Positions 53,261 to 62,688 of a DNA stretch of 64,000 nt are shown piece by piece. Under the pieces are notes generated by a model. It had not been told where the DNA came from. It worked only from the letters and a program-made list of their open reading frames with translations, and made no database searches. Each line of letters begins with the position of its first letter. The first letter of the stretch is position 1. The DNA lies in NCBI RefSeq assembly GCF_017599345.1, contig NZ_JAGFVL010000055.1, forward strand, positions 67,971-131,970, in the 5' to 3' direction. The translations under genes and the position numbers were made by a program. The stretch comes from Gracilibacillus suaedae (lineage in GTDB: Bacteria; Bacillota; Bacilli; Bacillales; Amphibacillaceae).

Positions 53261-53536
53261 TTGAGACAAGTTCATGTGATAGTTTCAGGTCGTGTACAAG
53301 GTGTAGGTTTTCGTTCCTTCACGCAACAGGTAGCTGTCGAGAACGATATTGTTGGGTGGGTGAAGAATCTTGATGATGGCTCAGTAGAAATCGAAGCACA
53401 AGGTGAAAATAATAAAGTTGACACATTTTTGATGCAAGTAAAAAAAGGTCCCTCCTTCTTTGCAAAAGTGAAAAATATTGAAATTACAGAAGAAGAAGTA
53501 GAAACTGCATTTCAAAAATTTGAGATTAAGTATTAA
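53261..53536 (+). CDS. acyP: Acylphosphatase
   Basis: A 91-residue enzyme that hydrolyses acyl phosphates. SGRVQGVGFRSFTQQVA holds the catalytic Arg, and GWVKNLDDGSVEIEAQG the catalytic Asn. Full size for the family. The TTG at 53261 is spaced properly after AGAGGTGA; a GTG nine bases earlier lies in that site. Divergent from the P1 peptidase, with a perfect terminator at its end. Confidence 0.93.
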   Translation: MRQVHVIVSGRVQGVGFRSFTQQVAVENDIVGWVKNLDDGSVEIEAQGENNKVDTFLMQVKKGPSFFAKVKNIEITEEEVETAFQKFEIKY

Positions 53537-53566
53537 AAAACCGCTATAATGTAATAGCGGTTTTTT
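53535..53566 (+). terminator. Terminator of acyP
   Basis: AAAAAACCGCTAT / ATAGCGGTTTTTT, 13-bp perfect stem with a 6-nt loop; works in both directions. Confidence 0.95.
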
Positions 53567-53603
53567 AACTTGGATGGAAAGAAAGTATAAAGATTGGATT
53601 TCT

Positions 53604-53812
53604 GTCTAGCTCGGAACGCCCAGAAACGTAGCAACTTCACGAATCGCCCTACGATAAAGAAGACTGGCTGATTGGTGAAACCAGCGACTTAGTCGCACTT
53701 ATACCTTTAGGTGGAAGTCATCATTGGTTCGTAAACTCACGTGTTTCCTTTAACTCAGTTGATTAGTTCCAGTCGCTACGTTTCTATGTGGGCGTACTGC
53801 GCTTTTCTTATA
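53604..53812 (-). repeat. Dispersed intergenic repeat, family C, copy 2
   Basis: On the minus strand this matches 22139-22282. It carries an extra 60-base segment in the middle (around 53656-53716) with its own inverted repeat (CCAGCGACTTAGTCGC region). The outer arms GAAACGTAGCAACTTCACGA and AGTCGCTACGTTTC are inverted repeats of each other. Lies between acyP and the ferredoxin gene. Confidence 0.8.
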
Positions 53813-53816
53813 TGGT

Positions 53817-54056
53817 TTAGCTTTCTTCAAAGAACTTGCGGTTTAATGAGATATATTCATGCTCATCATCTGGTACTTCATCTTCCATATAAATTGCTTC
53901 TACTGGGCATACAGCTTCACATGCGCCACAATCAATACAAATATCGGGATCGATATAAAACATATCCTTTCCTTCTTCTATACAATCTACAGGGCAAACT
54001 TCTACGCATTCGCCTGCTTTTTCTTCTTTACAAGGTGAAGTAATTACAAATGCCAA
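53817..54056 (-). CDS. Bacterial ferredoxin, two Fe-S clusters (FdxA-like)
   Basis: A 79-residue electron carrier. The first cluster region is CKEEKAGECVEVCPVDCIEE and the second CIDCGACEAVCPVEAIY, giving the pattern of a 3Fe-4S/4Fe-4S (7Fe) ferredoxin. The acidic tail (EDEVPDDEHEYI) is common in this group. ATG after AAAGGAGGGGACCGTC. Single gene; partners unknown. Confidence 0.92.
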   Translation of the reverse strand: MAFVITSPCKEEKAGECVEVCPVDCIEEGKDMFYIDPDICIDCGACEAVCPVEAIYMEDEVPDDEHEYISLNRKFFEES

Positions 54057-54171
54057 GACGGTCCCCTCCTTTAACGATTAATCGTTATGTATCTCTATAC
54101 ATACACATTCTATCACAACTTTTAAAGTTCGAATACCATTATAGCTTATTTCATAGAGTTTGCAAATCATA

Positions 54172-54741
54172 TTAATAAAGGTGAGATTGATTTTCTTCCC
54201 AGATTCTTTCTGTAATGTATTCGCCACCAATGCGTTGAATTAAGAAGGCATCTGGGTTAGTAAGTGTCTTCCATTCGTGAAATCCGAAATCAACATGAAA
54301 TTTCTGCAACATAAGAGCAAGTAAGTTGCCATGTGTTACAATAATAATATTCTCATTTACCTCATCTTTCATGCACTCATTTAAAACCTGTTCTGCACGT
54401 TGATATGCTTCGCTTGACGATTCTCCACCAGGTAGCTTGAAATGGAAATTTTGAAAAGATTCTTCTAAAATATCGATCCAGTCATCTACCGGTTGCTCAC
54501 TTAGCAACCGTTCCTTTAGTCGCTCGTCAGTTTCAACTGGAATACCTTGGCGAGCAGCAAAAGGTTTGATACTTTCTTGAGCACGCAAATAAGGACTTGT
54601 AATGATACGATTTATTTGAAAGCTAAGTCTTTCTAATTGTCTAGCCAATTCATATGCTTTTTGAATGCCTTTTTTTGATAGAGGCGAATCACTGTGTTGG
54701 CCTAAAGCCTGACAATGACGGATCAAAAGAATTCTTTTCAT
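54172..54741 (-). CDS. Histidine phosphatase-family protein (phosphoglycerate-mutase-like)
   Basis: A 189-residue enzyme. ILLIRHCQALGQHSDSPLS has the catalytic RH (RHCQ instead of RHGE), TSPYLRAQES and VTHGNLLALML complete the family pattern. Substrate unknown; the group includes broad-specificity phosphatases and cobalamin/adenosine phosphatases. ATG after TAGGAGC. Confidence 0.83.
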   Translation of the reverse strand: MKRILLIRHCQALGQHSDSPLSKKGIQKAYELARQLERLSFQINRIITSPYLRAQESIKPFAARQGIPVETDERLKERLLSEQPVDDWIDILEESFQNFHFKLPGGESSSEAYQRAEQVLNECMKDEVNENIIIVTHGNLLALMLQKFHVDFGFHEWKTLTNPDAFLIQRIGGEYITERIWEENQSHLY

Positions 54742-54909
54742 TTTATCAGCTCCTATGGAGAATCTTTGAAAAGTCTATCATTTCACATAAGCAAAACGTG
54801 ACTAGCTTTACGGAAAAACATCCGTTTTGCTTATACTAAAAAATTATTCGCTTATATAGTATAAAATCCCTATTATTTATGTTTTCCCAATATATTCAAT
54901 TAATAAACA

Positions 54910-55116
54910 TTATGAAACAATTTCGAAGTAATCCTTTTTAAAACCAGCTATTCGATTGGTATTATCGATAACGAAATAAAATTCCTCAGTTTCATTTTTC
55001 ACTTCATATATTGCTCCTTCAGATAAAACAGAATTTACTTTATATTTTTTAGCATTAGTATGGACACATTTAATTTTTTTAATTGTACGATTGTTTTCCC
55101 AATTTTGATGAATCAT
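54910..55116 (-). CDS. DUF6501-like small protein
   Basis: A 68-residue protein: IHQNWENNRTIKKIKCVHTN, then KKYKVN and EGAIYEVKNETEEFYFVIDN. It has the size, start and order of the DUF6501 family of Bacillaceae with no known role. AAGGAGG precedes the ATG by eight bases. Single gene with no obvious partner. Confidence 0.72.
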   Translation of the reverse strand: MIHQNWENNRTIKKIKCVHTNAKKYKVNSVLSEGAIYEVKNETEEFYFVIDNTNRIAGFKKDYFEIVS

Positions 55117-55194
55117 TTATGTCCCTCCTTCCCTTCTATCATAAACATTTATCGGCTGTTACACAAGGGTTTTCACCAGGTTAACATAATATTG

Positions 55195-56238
55195 TTATGG
55201 TTTACTGAATGAAGAAGTCACTTTCTTAAGGATAAAAGGTAATACCAAAATAATAAATAACAGTCGTACCAGTTGCAATGATCCTACTATCGATGGGTCT
55301 GCACCTACTTCACCAGCGGTAATGGCCATCTCTACCAATCCACCTGGTGCAAGGCTAAGCATTGCTGTAGCAAAACTGAGATCAGACATGATAGCAAAAA
55401 TATATCCAAGAGCAGTCGATATCATGATAATAATGCAAGTGAATAGAAAGAAAATCCAGGAGAAATTACCCGCTTTTTTTATGTCCGATATTGTTATGGA
55501 TAAGCCTAAATGAATACCAATCGATAATTGAGCTACATGATATAAACTTACCGGTACATCGCTGACTGGTATAGAGAGCAGCTTCAGACTAGCGATAACC
55601 AACATAGAAATCAGAACATAGGGTGCCGGAATTGTATAGCGTAACAGGTATGCGATTCCAAATAGCAGTATATACAACAACACTGTCCAACCATTTAATG
55701 CAATGGCTGTATCGGTTAGCATTTGTTGTGCATTTGTCTGAGTAAACATAAATGATGCCATAAGCGGTACAAGAAATAGGACAGCCATTAGTCTAATTGT
55801 GTGAAAGATGGCTACTAAACCAGTATTAGCATTCATTGAATCACTCATAGCTACCATAACGGATAATCCGCCGGGAATACTTCCTAACAAACCTGTTGAT
55901 GATTCAATATTTGCATATTTTGCTAATAGTTCTCCGCTTTTCATACATAGATAAATGAGCAATAACGTAATGATTAAAAATGGAATAAAATAAGGAATCA
56001 CTTTACTTAAAGTATTAGAGGTAAAAGTAGATCCAATTTGTGCACCAGTAAGTAAAAAGCTGATGCTCAAGATCGTTTTGTTCTGTGACAGTGGTTCACT
56101 TATTAACCAATTCATGATAAAGACGGCAATTAGTGGCCCTAGTATCCATGGTAACGGGAAATGTAAAAGAAGGAATATTCCGGTTATAACTAATGAAGCA
56201 ACATACATGAACAAAAGATAACTAATATTTCTAACCAT
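55195..56238 (-). CDS. AbrB-family integral membrane protein
   Basis: A 347-residue protein with about nine hydrophobic segments, in two similar halves (GPLIAVFIMNWL and LGLSITISDIKKAG...). This is the 'membrane AbrB duplication' family, sometimes mis-annotated as ammonia monooxygenase or as AbrB regulator; it is a transporter-like membrane protein of unknown substrate. It is not related to the DNA-binding AbrB. Start ATG after AGAGGGCGTGTACT. Confidence 0.83.
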   Translation of the reverse strand: MVRNISYLLFMYVASLVITGIFLLLHFPLPWILGPLIAVFIMNWLISEPLSQNKTILSISFLLTGAQIGSTFTSNTLSKVIPYFIPFLIITLLLIYLCMKSGELLAKYANIESSTGLLGSIPGGLSVMVAMSDSMNANTGLVAIFHTIRLMAVLFLVPLMASFMFTQTNAQQMLTDTAIALNGWTVLLYILLFGIAYLLRYTIPAPYVLISMLVIASLKLLSIPVSDVPVSLYHVAQLSIGIHLGLSITISDIKKAGNFSWIFFLFTCIIIMISTALGYIFAIMSDLSFATAMLSLAPGGLVEMAITAGEVGADPSIVGSLQLVRLLFIILVLPFILKKVTSSFSKP

Positions 56239-56256
56239 AGTACACGCCCTCTTTTA

Positions 56257-56287
56257 TGAAAAAACTTCCCGAAAACAACGGGAAGTT
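56257..56287 (-). terminator. Terminator of msrAB
   Basis: On the minus strand AACTTCCCG / CGGGAAGTT (9 bp, 7-nt loop) followed by six T residues; overlaps the msrAB stop codon. Confidence 0.9.
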
Positions 56288-57248
56288 ATTCGAATAATGC
56301 CAGGTATTCTTCAAGACCTTCCTCTTTTAGCTTATGCTTCGGAATAAATCGTAAGGCAGCGGAATTAATACAATATCGCATTCCGCCTTTGTCAATCGGT
56401 CCATCATCAAATACATGACCAAGGTGAGAATCAGCCTCATCACTCCTGACTTCAACTCTTCGCATTCCATGTGATGTATCTAATTTTTCTGCAATTCTAT
56501 TACGGTTTAACGGCTTGGTGAAACTAGGCCATCCACAGCCTGCATCATATTGATCAGTAGTTGAAAACAATGGTTCACCACTAACGATATCTACATAGAC
56601 CCCTTCTTCTTCGTTACGCCAATATTCATTGTCAAACGGTCTTTCCGTACCATTTTCTTGTGTAACGTGATACTGAATTGGAGTTAGGCGTTCTTTTAAC
56701 TCCTCTTTTGAGTAGTGTTTACCCCAGTTTCTTTTAATAAAATCCGCTCTTCCTGAACCTTTTTTATACATCTGATAATGAAAGCTCTGTTTTTTATAGT
56801 AATCCTGATGCTGTTCTTCTGCTGGATAAAAGGGCTTGGCAGGTAATATATCTGTTACAATAGGTTCACTAAACTTACCGCTATTTTCCAGATCTTGTTT
56901 CGATTGTTCTGCTAGGCTTTTTTGTTCATCATTTGTATAATAGATGGCGGTTTTATAGGATTCACCGCGATCATGGAATTGGCCGCCAGGATCAGTGGGA
57001 TCGATTTGCTGCCAAAATATATCTAATAGCTTTTGATAAGGAAAAATGGTTGGATTATACGTAATTTCAACTGCTTCACGATGACCTGTTGTATTGGTGC
57101 ACACTTCTTCATATGTTGGATTAGGCTTGTCTCCACCTGTATAGCCAGATACCACTTGTTCAATACCTGGTTGTTCATCGAATGGTTCCACCATACACCA
57201 AAAACAGCCACCTGCAAAAATTGCTTTCTCGCTAGATTGCTTTGTCAT
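56286..57248 (-). CDS. msrAB: Peptide methionine sulfoxide reductase MsrA-MsrB fusion
   Basis: A 320-residue cytoplasmic repair enzyme that reduces both stereoisomers of methionine sulfoxide. The MsrA half (1-160) has [14 protein letters not shown] with catalytic Cys15 and HQDYYKK. The MsrB half (about 175-320) has [17 protein letters not shown] and [11 protein letters not shown] with the catalytic Cys near 302. MsrB's usual zinc cysteines are reduced to CGW/absent CxxC, as in the zinc-free form. Start ATG after TAGGAGG. Confidence 0.95.
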   Translation of the reverse strand: MTKQSSEKAIFAGGCFWCMVEPFDEQPGIEQVVSGYTGGDKPNPTYEEVCTNTTGHREAVEITYNPTIFPYQKLLDIFWQQIDPTDPGGQFHDRGESYKTAIYYTNDEQKSLAEQSKQDLENSGKFSEPIVTDILPAKPFYPAEEQHQDYYKKQSFHYQMYKKGSGRADFIKRNWGKHYSKEELKERLTPIQYHVTQENGTERPFDNEYWRNEEEGVYVDIVSGEPLFSTTDQYDAGCGWPSFTKPLNRNRIAEKLDTSHGMRRVEVRSDEADSHLGHVFDDGPIDKGGMRYCINSAALRFIPKHKLKEEGLEEYLALFE

Positions 57249-57432
57249 GAAAAAGCCTCCTACTTAACGTGATTACTTTTATTGTGCTCTTAGTATGAAA
57301 AAAAAGCAAGTGGTCTGTTTTTGTTTGTTATGAACGCATAAAAATTTTAGCGCTGAAGTAACTAGACATAGTGAATACTTTGTAGTATGAATAAAACTTT
57401 GGCAACCGCTTATAGTTTTTCTAAAAGAAATG

Positions 57433-57921
57433 CTAAATAAACAGTTTTGGTTGAGATTCGCTTGTGCGAATTGGAGCATTGTTTTTCGTTTGTTTTTGAG
57501 TTGATGGTGTGCTTTCAGTCATAGTTAATTCTTGCGCTTCCTCTACTTCTTCCACATCATCCGTATACTCATTTTCATCTTCATCATCATTTATTTCGTT
57601 TAATGCCTTCATCATATTAATTAATTTTGGGGCGTTTTTTATCATCGGTCCGTATTCTTTAATTAGTGGTGTTGCCTGTTGTGCTACTTTTAAAACTTGT
57701 TGCACATTATTTAGTGTTCCCATTAGATTAGAGCCGCTACCTGCTGCCATATTTGTTGCCTGGGTCATGTTAGAAGCTTGTGATGGTAAGAACCGTTGTA
57801 ATATTCCTTGGAGCCCAGTTGGATTAGTCATTTGATTTGGAACTGGACCACGAGGAAATAGTCCCTGTGTCGGTATATTTTGTTGTGGGAACATTGGTGG
57901 TTGGTTTGGTGGACGAAACAT
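57433..57921 (-). CDS. YqfQ/VrrA-like protein
   Basis: A 162-residue protein. The N-terminus is Pro/Gln/Phe-rich (MFRPPNQPPMFPQQNIP), the middle contains GLQGILQRFLPSQ and a helix VLKVAQQATPLIKEYGPMIK followed by PKLINMMKAL, and the tail is very acidic then Ser/Thr/Gln-rich. Middle and order agree with YqfQ/VrrA-type proteins thought to be spore-coat associated. The start at 57921 has AAGGAG eight bases upstream; longer frames upstream lack one. Confidence 0.75.
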   Translation of the reverse strand: MFRPPNQPPMFPQQNIPTQGLFPRGPVPNQMTNPTGLQGILQRFLPSQASNMTQATNMAAGSGSNLMGTLNNVQQVLKVAQQATPLIKEYGPMIKNAPKLINMMKALNEINDDEDENEYTDDVEEVEEAQELTMTESTPSTQKQTKNNAPIRTSESQPKLFI

Positions 57922-58016
57922 ATACATTCTCCTTCCGTATTGCATGTTGATATAGTATATGTTCGTTTGTCTAGAATGGTATAGGCTGAATAGGAACAAG
58001 ATAAATTTACATTAAG

Positions 58017-58054
58017 AAGGTATATACGCTCTTTATGAAGTACGTATATACCTT
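58017..58054 (-). terminator. Hairpin terminator downstream of the 26-aa gene
   Basis: Perfect 12-bp stem AAGGTATATACG / CGTATATACCTT with a 14-nt loop. On the minus strand it is 15 bases after the stop of the 26-residue gene. Confidence 0.6.
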
Positions 58055-58068
58055 ATTCTATATCTCTA

Positions 58069-58149
58069 CTACTCTGATAGAACATCTGCTGAAATAATTA
58101 ATGCAACGGAACCACTTATTACTAGGCCACAAAGTACTGCTGATAACAT
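58069..58149 (-). CDS. 26-residue membrane peptide
   Basis: ATG with GGGGAGG seven bases upstream, a perfect ribosome binding site. The peptide is MLSAVLCGLVISGSVALIIS followed by ADVLSE, one membrane helix with a short acidic tail. A hairpin terminator follows. Nothing recognisable; size and composition resemble small membrane regulators or spore peptides. Confidence 0.55.
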   Translation of the reverse strand: MLSAVLCGLVISGSVALIISADVLSE

Positions 58150-58317
58150 CTTTGTTCCTCCCCGTACCTTTATTGTTATTTCTATCATATTAAACGAAAA
58201 GGATAATTTCTATAACGGGAAATGAACATTTGACGACAAATAATATTTCCTGGGTAAGCGCAAGTTTTGACAGCATTTATATTGCTTTTGTTGAATTTTG
58301 TATCATTATGCGTGTTT

Positions 58318-61300
58318 TTAACCTATGCTGAACTTCGCAGTAGAACCGTTAGGAGACGATTCCACTACAAGTTTTGCTTTAATTTCTTCTTTTAATTGTG
58401 CTACATGGGAAATAACGCCAATGACTCGATGATCTCGCTGCAAGTCTTTCAAACATCTAATGGCTTGCTCCAGTGATATTTCATCAAGCGTACCAAACCC
58501 TTCGTCAATAAATAGCGTATCTAATTGTACACCGCCTGCATGAGCTTGGACAATATCAGCCATTCCTAATGCCAAGCTAAGAGCCGCTTTGAATCCTTCC
58601 CCGCCAGAAAGGGTTTTTACTGATCTTTTCTTACCGGTATAGTGATCAAGCACTTCAAGATCGAGACCACTCTGTGCACCTCGTTTTGCCAACTCTTCAC
58701 TTCTAATTAATTGATAACGATGGTCTGTCATTTGATCTAGACGTATATTGGCTTGTAACAATATTTCATCTAGAAAGGTCGATAATACAAATCGCTCAAA
58801 TGAAAGTCTTGCCGTATTATCACCTCGTGCTAAATCAGCTAACTCTCCAATGTGGTAATAATCATCATTTATTTTCTTCATTTTTTCTTCTAATTCTGCT
58901 GTTTTGCGAATTGTATTAACTAACTGTTCGATTTGATATGCTAAAGATTGGGTTTGTTTATTTTTTTCATCTTTATCTTTTTCCACTTGTGCTATCTTTT
59001 CTTCCATTTTTGTTAAATTAGGTTTTTCTATATCTTTTATCCATTCTCTTAAATTGTCTAACCGACTATTCACAAGATTTTTTTGCTCATCATGCTGTGA
59101 TATCTCTTGTTCTATTTCCTGTTGCTTATCAAAAGAAAGTAGTGCTTGTTTATAGTTTGAAATCGAGGCAAATTGATAATTAGCAAGAGCTTGATTGAAT
59201 TTTTCTTCTTGTTGTAAGTATTTTTGTTGCAACTGATTCGCAAACTGTTTTGCTTCCAGATATTTTGTGTCCGCCTTGTTCTTATCTTCGATCATTTTTT
59301 CATAATAAGCCTTGATGCTTTTCCACTGTTGTATCTTATCATTGAGTTTCTCTTCCAATTTCATAACTTGTTGCTTAAAAGCGGTAGGTGATTCCACATC
59401 TGTTGGAAGTTGGGCTTTAAGCTGTGTATATTTAGCATGTATTTGATGGTAATCATTACTTAATTTTTGATACTTATCTTGTGTTTGTGCTAAATCTTGC
59501 TTTAATCGATCATAATTCTTTATTGTGGTTTGTATTTGTTTGAACTGCTTTTGTAAATCTAGAACGCTAGTGCTATGCTTTTCCGTTTCTTTTTTATTGT
59601 TTTGAATGCTTTCTCGTAAAGATGTATCTTTTTGTTGCAATTGTTCTTTTGTAATCTGATCGGTATCGATATCTAATGCTTGCATTAATCGTGTAACAAT
59701 TTGCCTCTTCCCTTCTCCTTGCTCTTTAATTTGCAGGAGTGTCATTTGTATACTTTTTGTTTCTTCTTGTAATGTCGTAAAATATTGGGTCTCTTGTTCA
59801 ATCATTTCATCCGAGATGGTTGAATCTTCTAAGTTGGCGAGCTCGGGATGATGAACAGATCCACAGACTGGACATGCATCTCCACCTTCTAATGATGCTG
59901 CCAAATAACTTGCAAAATGTTTTTTTCTTTCTTGTTCTAACTGTCCACATCTTTTTGCCTGTACATCAGCTTTCATTTGTAATTTATTAACTACATTTTT
60001 ATATTGCTGGTAATCTTTTCTTAACACGAGAAGTTCTCGATATTCGTTCTTTAAATCTCGCATATCTGTCGCTTTTTGTTGCAGTTGCTCCTTTTCATAC
60101 GTTAGCTGTTGCAAAGTACCGTTTAATTCATGGATCTTATCTCTAATCTCGTAACTCGTCTCTTTCATTTTTTCCAGTTCTTTTATTTTATCTTCTAATA
60201 GAGTTTGGTTTTCCTTTGTTTGCTTTCTTTTTTCATTCAATTTATTTAATTCTGTTCCGGCAGCTTCCAGTTCATCCATTCTCGCTAGTAATTGCTGTTG
60301 TTCTTTTAATTGAAATTGTAAGGTTTCACGTTCTTGCTCTTTCTTTTGCTCTACTTCATATTTACCTTTAGCCTGTTCAAAATGAATGTGCAATTCCTTT
60401 TGTTGTTTGGCTATAGCTTCAAATTTCTGTTGTTGAGTTTGCCACTCTTCTTGTCTTGTCTGCATTAATTCTTCTAGTGGCTTTATTTTCTCAGCTATTT
60501 TTGACAATTCAAGTTGTTCGTGTAATAAATTTATTTCATTTTGCTTTTGCTGCAACAATTTTTGTTTTTCTAGCAGTTGTTCGTACTCATGAAAATGATC
60601 TACGAGCTTTTTTTGCTGGTAATATTGTTCATGTAAAAAGGTTAATTGATTGTTTACTTGCTCTAATTCTTTAGTAAGTGATGATTTTTGTTCTTCTAGC
60701 TTGAGATAATGATCTGTTAGCTGTTCATTTATCTTTTTATCGGAGTCAGGATTGATAATTTCATTAGGTAGCTTCTCTAATTCTTGATGATATTGCCAAT
60801 CCAGCTTTTCTAGTTGCTCTTCCAAAGCTTTGGCTTGTTCTTTTAATTTATCAGTAATATTTTTATAGAAATAAGTCCGGAAGATTTTTTGTAGAACTTC
60901 TTCTCGTTCTTTACTATTTTCAGAGATTAATTTACGGAATTCACCTTGAGGAATCATAATCATTTTCTTAAATTGCTCATAATCAAGACCGATCATTTCC
61001 TCGATCGTTTCATTGACGTCTTTTATTCTCGAAACGATTAATTCCCATTGCTGCTCTTGATTATAAACATAAAGACTTGCACTAGCCGCTTCTTCTGTAT
61101 ACCCTTCTCCTCTTGCTTTCGGCTTTTGTTGTTTTGGACTACGAATAACTCGATATGTTTTATGATGTAACTCAAAGGTGAAACGAACGGAAGTCAGCTC
61201 AGAGACATTGGCGAAGTGACTACGAAATCCATCTTGGTCCCGGTCAGTTCCACTAGCTTTTCCATATAAACTGTAACAAATCGCATCAAAAATCGTTGTT

Positions 61301-61422
61301 TTTCCTGAACCAGTTGGACCGGTAATTAAAAATATCGGTTCTTCTCCTAAATCGGTAAAATCTATCTGTTGTTGTTTTCGATAGGGTCCAAATGCGATTA
61401 GTTCAAGGTTTAAAGCGCGCAT
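58318..61422 (-). CDS. sbcC: Nuclease complex ATPase subunit SbcC
   Basis: A 1034-residue SMC-like protein of the SbcCD nuclease, which cuts DNA hairpins and protein-blocked ends. Walker A is GPTGSGKTTIF near the N-terminus, followed by a coiled coil with the zinc-hook ACPVC at about 530, a second coiled coil, and a C-terminal head with LSGGEGFKAALSLALG and FIDEGFGTLDE. Full length. One base separates it from sbcD upstream, so they are co-transcribed. The operon promoter carries a LexA-like box. Confidence 0.96.
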   Translation of the reverse strand: MRALNLELIAFGPYRKQQQIDFTDLGEEPIFLITGPTGSGKTTIFDAICYSLYGKASGTDRDQDGFRSHFANVSELTSVRFTFELHHKTYRVIRSPKQQKPKARGEGYTEEAASASLYVYNQEQQWELIVSRIKDVNETIEEMIGLDYEQFKKMIMIPQGEFRKLISENSKEREEVLQKIFRTYFYKNITDKLKEQAKALEEQLEKLDWQYHQELEKLPNEIINPDSDKKINEQLTDHYLKLEEQKSSLTKELEQVNNQLTFLHEQYYQQKKLVDHFHEYEQLLEKQKLLQQKQNEINLLHEQLELSKIAEKIKPLEELMQTRQEEWQTQQQKFEAIAKQQKELHIHFEQAKGKYEVEQKKEQERETLQFQLKEQQQLLARMDELEAAGTELNKLNEKRKQTKENQTLLEDKIKELEKMKETSYEIRDKIHELNGTLQQLTYEKEQLQQKATDMRDLKNEYRELLVLRKDYQQYKNVVNKLQMKADVQAKRCGQLEQERKKHFASYLAASLEGGDACPVCGSVHHPELANLEDSTISDEMIEQETQYFTTLQEETKSIQMTLLQIKEQGEGKRQIVTRLMQALDIDTDQITKEQLQQKDTSLRESIQNNKKETEKHSTSVLDLQKQFKQIQTTIKNYDRLKQDLAQTQDKYQKLSNDYHQIHAKYTQLKAQLPTDVESPTAFKQQVMKLEEKLNDKIQQWKSIKAYYEKMIEDKNKADTKYLEAKQFANQLQQKYLQQEEKFNQALANYQFASISNYKQALLSFDKQQEIEQEISQHDEQKNLVNSRLDNLREWIKDIEKPNLTKMEEKIAQVEKDKDEKNKQTQSLAYQIEQLVNTIRKTAELEEKMKKINDDYYHIGELADLARGDNTARLSFERFVLSTFLDEILLQANIRLDQMTDHRYQLIRSEELAKRGAQSGLDLEVLDHYTGKKRSVKTLSGGEGFKAALSLALGMADIVQAHAGGVQLDTLFIDEGFGTLDEISLEQAIRCLKDLQRDHRVIGVISHVAQLKEEIKAKLVVESSPNGSTAKFSIG

Positions 61423-61423
61423 A

Positions 61424-62575
61424 TTATTTCTCCCTCTCTTCTACCATAACTTTCTTTATGACGTCTTGTACATATTTCGCCCGTTCTTCGGAAAGTTCCG
61501 ATCCTTTGATTTCTTTGTAAAATGATGCAAATAGTTGTTCGTGGGTCATTTTTTGCTTTTCCTTTATCGATTGGATTTCTTTAAGAGATTGATGAACTAA
61601 ATGATGCTTTCGTTCTAACCGTAAGATATTAGGGAAAAGCTTACGAAGTTTTGTGACAGGATCTATGATTTGCCCATCATCCAGCAATCTTATTTGCAAG
61701 TAGTCTTTCGTCGCTTTTACTACTTTTTCCTCTAACAATTCTTCGAAGTAACCTTCAACAATTTGTAAGTCTTTTGGCGCGTTTAAGGGAATCGTATATA
61801 CTGTTTTCTCCATGCCATCTAATTCTAGGATGGTTACAGATTTTTTATGGTTTGCTTCTGAAAAGGAATATTTCATGATTGACCCGCTATATCGGATAAA
61901 ATCACTTTTTATTTTTTGAGGTTGATGGAGATGGCCTAAGGCAATGTAATCAAAAGATTTAAATATAGAAGCGTCGATATAAGGAGTACCACCAATCATC
62001 GTGAGTCTTTCTTCAGACTCCGATTCCATTCCGCCTGCAATAAAGGCATGTCCGACTAAAATATGTTGAGCTTGATCTGTCATTTGTCTTTCGAGCTCCT
62101 TCACTATCCGCTCCATCGCTTCTTGATGTGTTTCGATGGAATTCTCTTGAAAATAGTGCTTCACTTGTTCTGGTTCGATATAAGGCACTAAATGAAAATA
62201 GACATCATGTTGACCATCGTTAAAATGTATCGGTTGAAACACATCCTCAATGGATGTTGCTAAATATAATTGTTTGGATCGAAATAAGCTTGCTCCGAAC
62301 CCGAGCCGATCAGGACTATCATGATTACCAGAAATGGCAACGACCGGTATCTCCATTTCAACGGATACGGTAGTAAAAAATGAATTTAATAATTCAACAG
62401 CCTCCCTTGGTGGCACCGCTCGGTCATAAAGGTCACCTGCAATGATGATTACATCCGGATTTTCTACTTGGATAATTTCAATCAAATGCTGGAGAACTTT
62501 TCCTTGATCTTCAGTCATGTGCATTCCATGAACAATTTTTCCTAAATGCCAATCTGCAGTATGTAAAATCTTCAT
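61424..62575 (-). CDS. sbcD: Exonuclease subunit SbcD
   Basis: A 383-residue calcineurin-like nuclease. Metal-binding motifs: ILHTADWHLGK, IIIAGDLYDRAVPP, AISGNHDSPDRLG and ALGHLHQPQ. It forms the SbcCD complex with the next gene. The ATG at 62575 follows AAGG nine bases upstream, and a GTG twelve bases earlier is less likely. Start lies 45 bases from a LexA-like site in the shared intergenic region. Confidence 0.95.
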   Translation of the reverse strand: MKILHTADWHLGKIVHGMHMTEDQGKVLQHLIEIIQVENPDVIIIAGDLYDRAVPPREAVELLNSFFTTVSVEMEIPVVAISGNHDSPDRLGFGASLFRSKQLYLATSIEDVFQPIHFNDGQHDVYFHLVPYIEPEQVKHYFQENSIETHQEAMERIVKELERQMTDQAQHILVGHAFIAGGMESESEERLTMIGGTPYIDASIFKSFDYIALGHLHQPQKIKSDFIRYSGSIMKYSFSEANHKKSVTILELDGMEKTVYTIPLNAPKDLQIVEGYFEELLEEKVVKATKDYLQIRLLDDGQIIDPVTKLRKLFPNILRLERKHHLVHQSLKEIQSIKEKQKMTHEQLFASFYKEIKGSELSEERAKYVQDVIKKVMVEEREK

Positions 62576-62619
62576 AGTCGCCTTCACATCCCTTCCATAT
62601 TTTCACTATTCATTATACA

Positions 62620-62633
62620 CGAACAGGCGCTCT
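62620..62633 (-). promoter_or_regulatory. LexA-like box in the sbcD promoter
   Basis: CGAACAGGCGCTCT on the plus strand matches 12 of 14 positions of the Bacillus LexA box CGAACRNRYGTTYC. It overlaps the spacer upstream of the minus-strand -10 TATAAT (62617-62612). Confidence 0.6.
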
Positions 62634-62641
62634 AAAGTCTA

Positions 62642-62670
62642 TTGATAAAGAACTAATGTTCGTGTATAAT
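62642..62670 (+). promoter_or_regulatory. YolD-like gene promoter with embedded LexA-like box
   Basis: -35 TTGATA (62642-62647) and -10 TATAAT (62665-62670) with a perfect 17-base spacer. The spacer contains AGAACTAATGTTCG (62649-62662), with a perfect GAAC-N4-GTTC core. Confidence 0.75.
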
Positions 62671-62688
62671 AATACTGAGGTGATTTTT

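Noticed and set aside
55195-56238. AbrB transition-state regulator
   Set aside because: The protein is a nine-helix membrane protein; the shared name comes from an old annotation and there is no DNA-binding domain.
58318-62575. SMC-like ATPase plus nuclease as a defence pair
   Set aside because: Both proteins are full-length, canonical SbcC and SbcD with zinc hook and calcineurin motifs; they are housekeeping repair genes.
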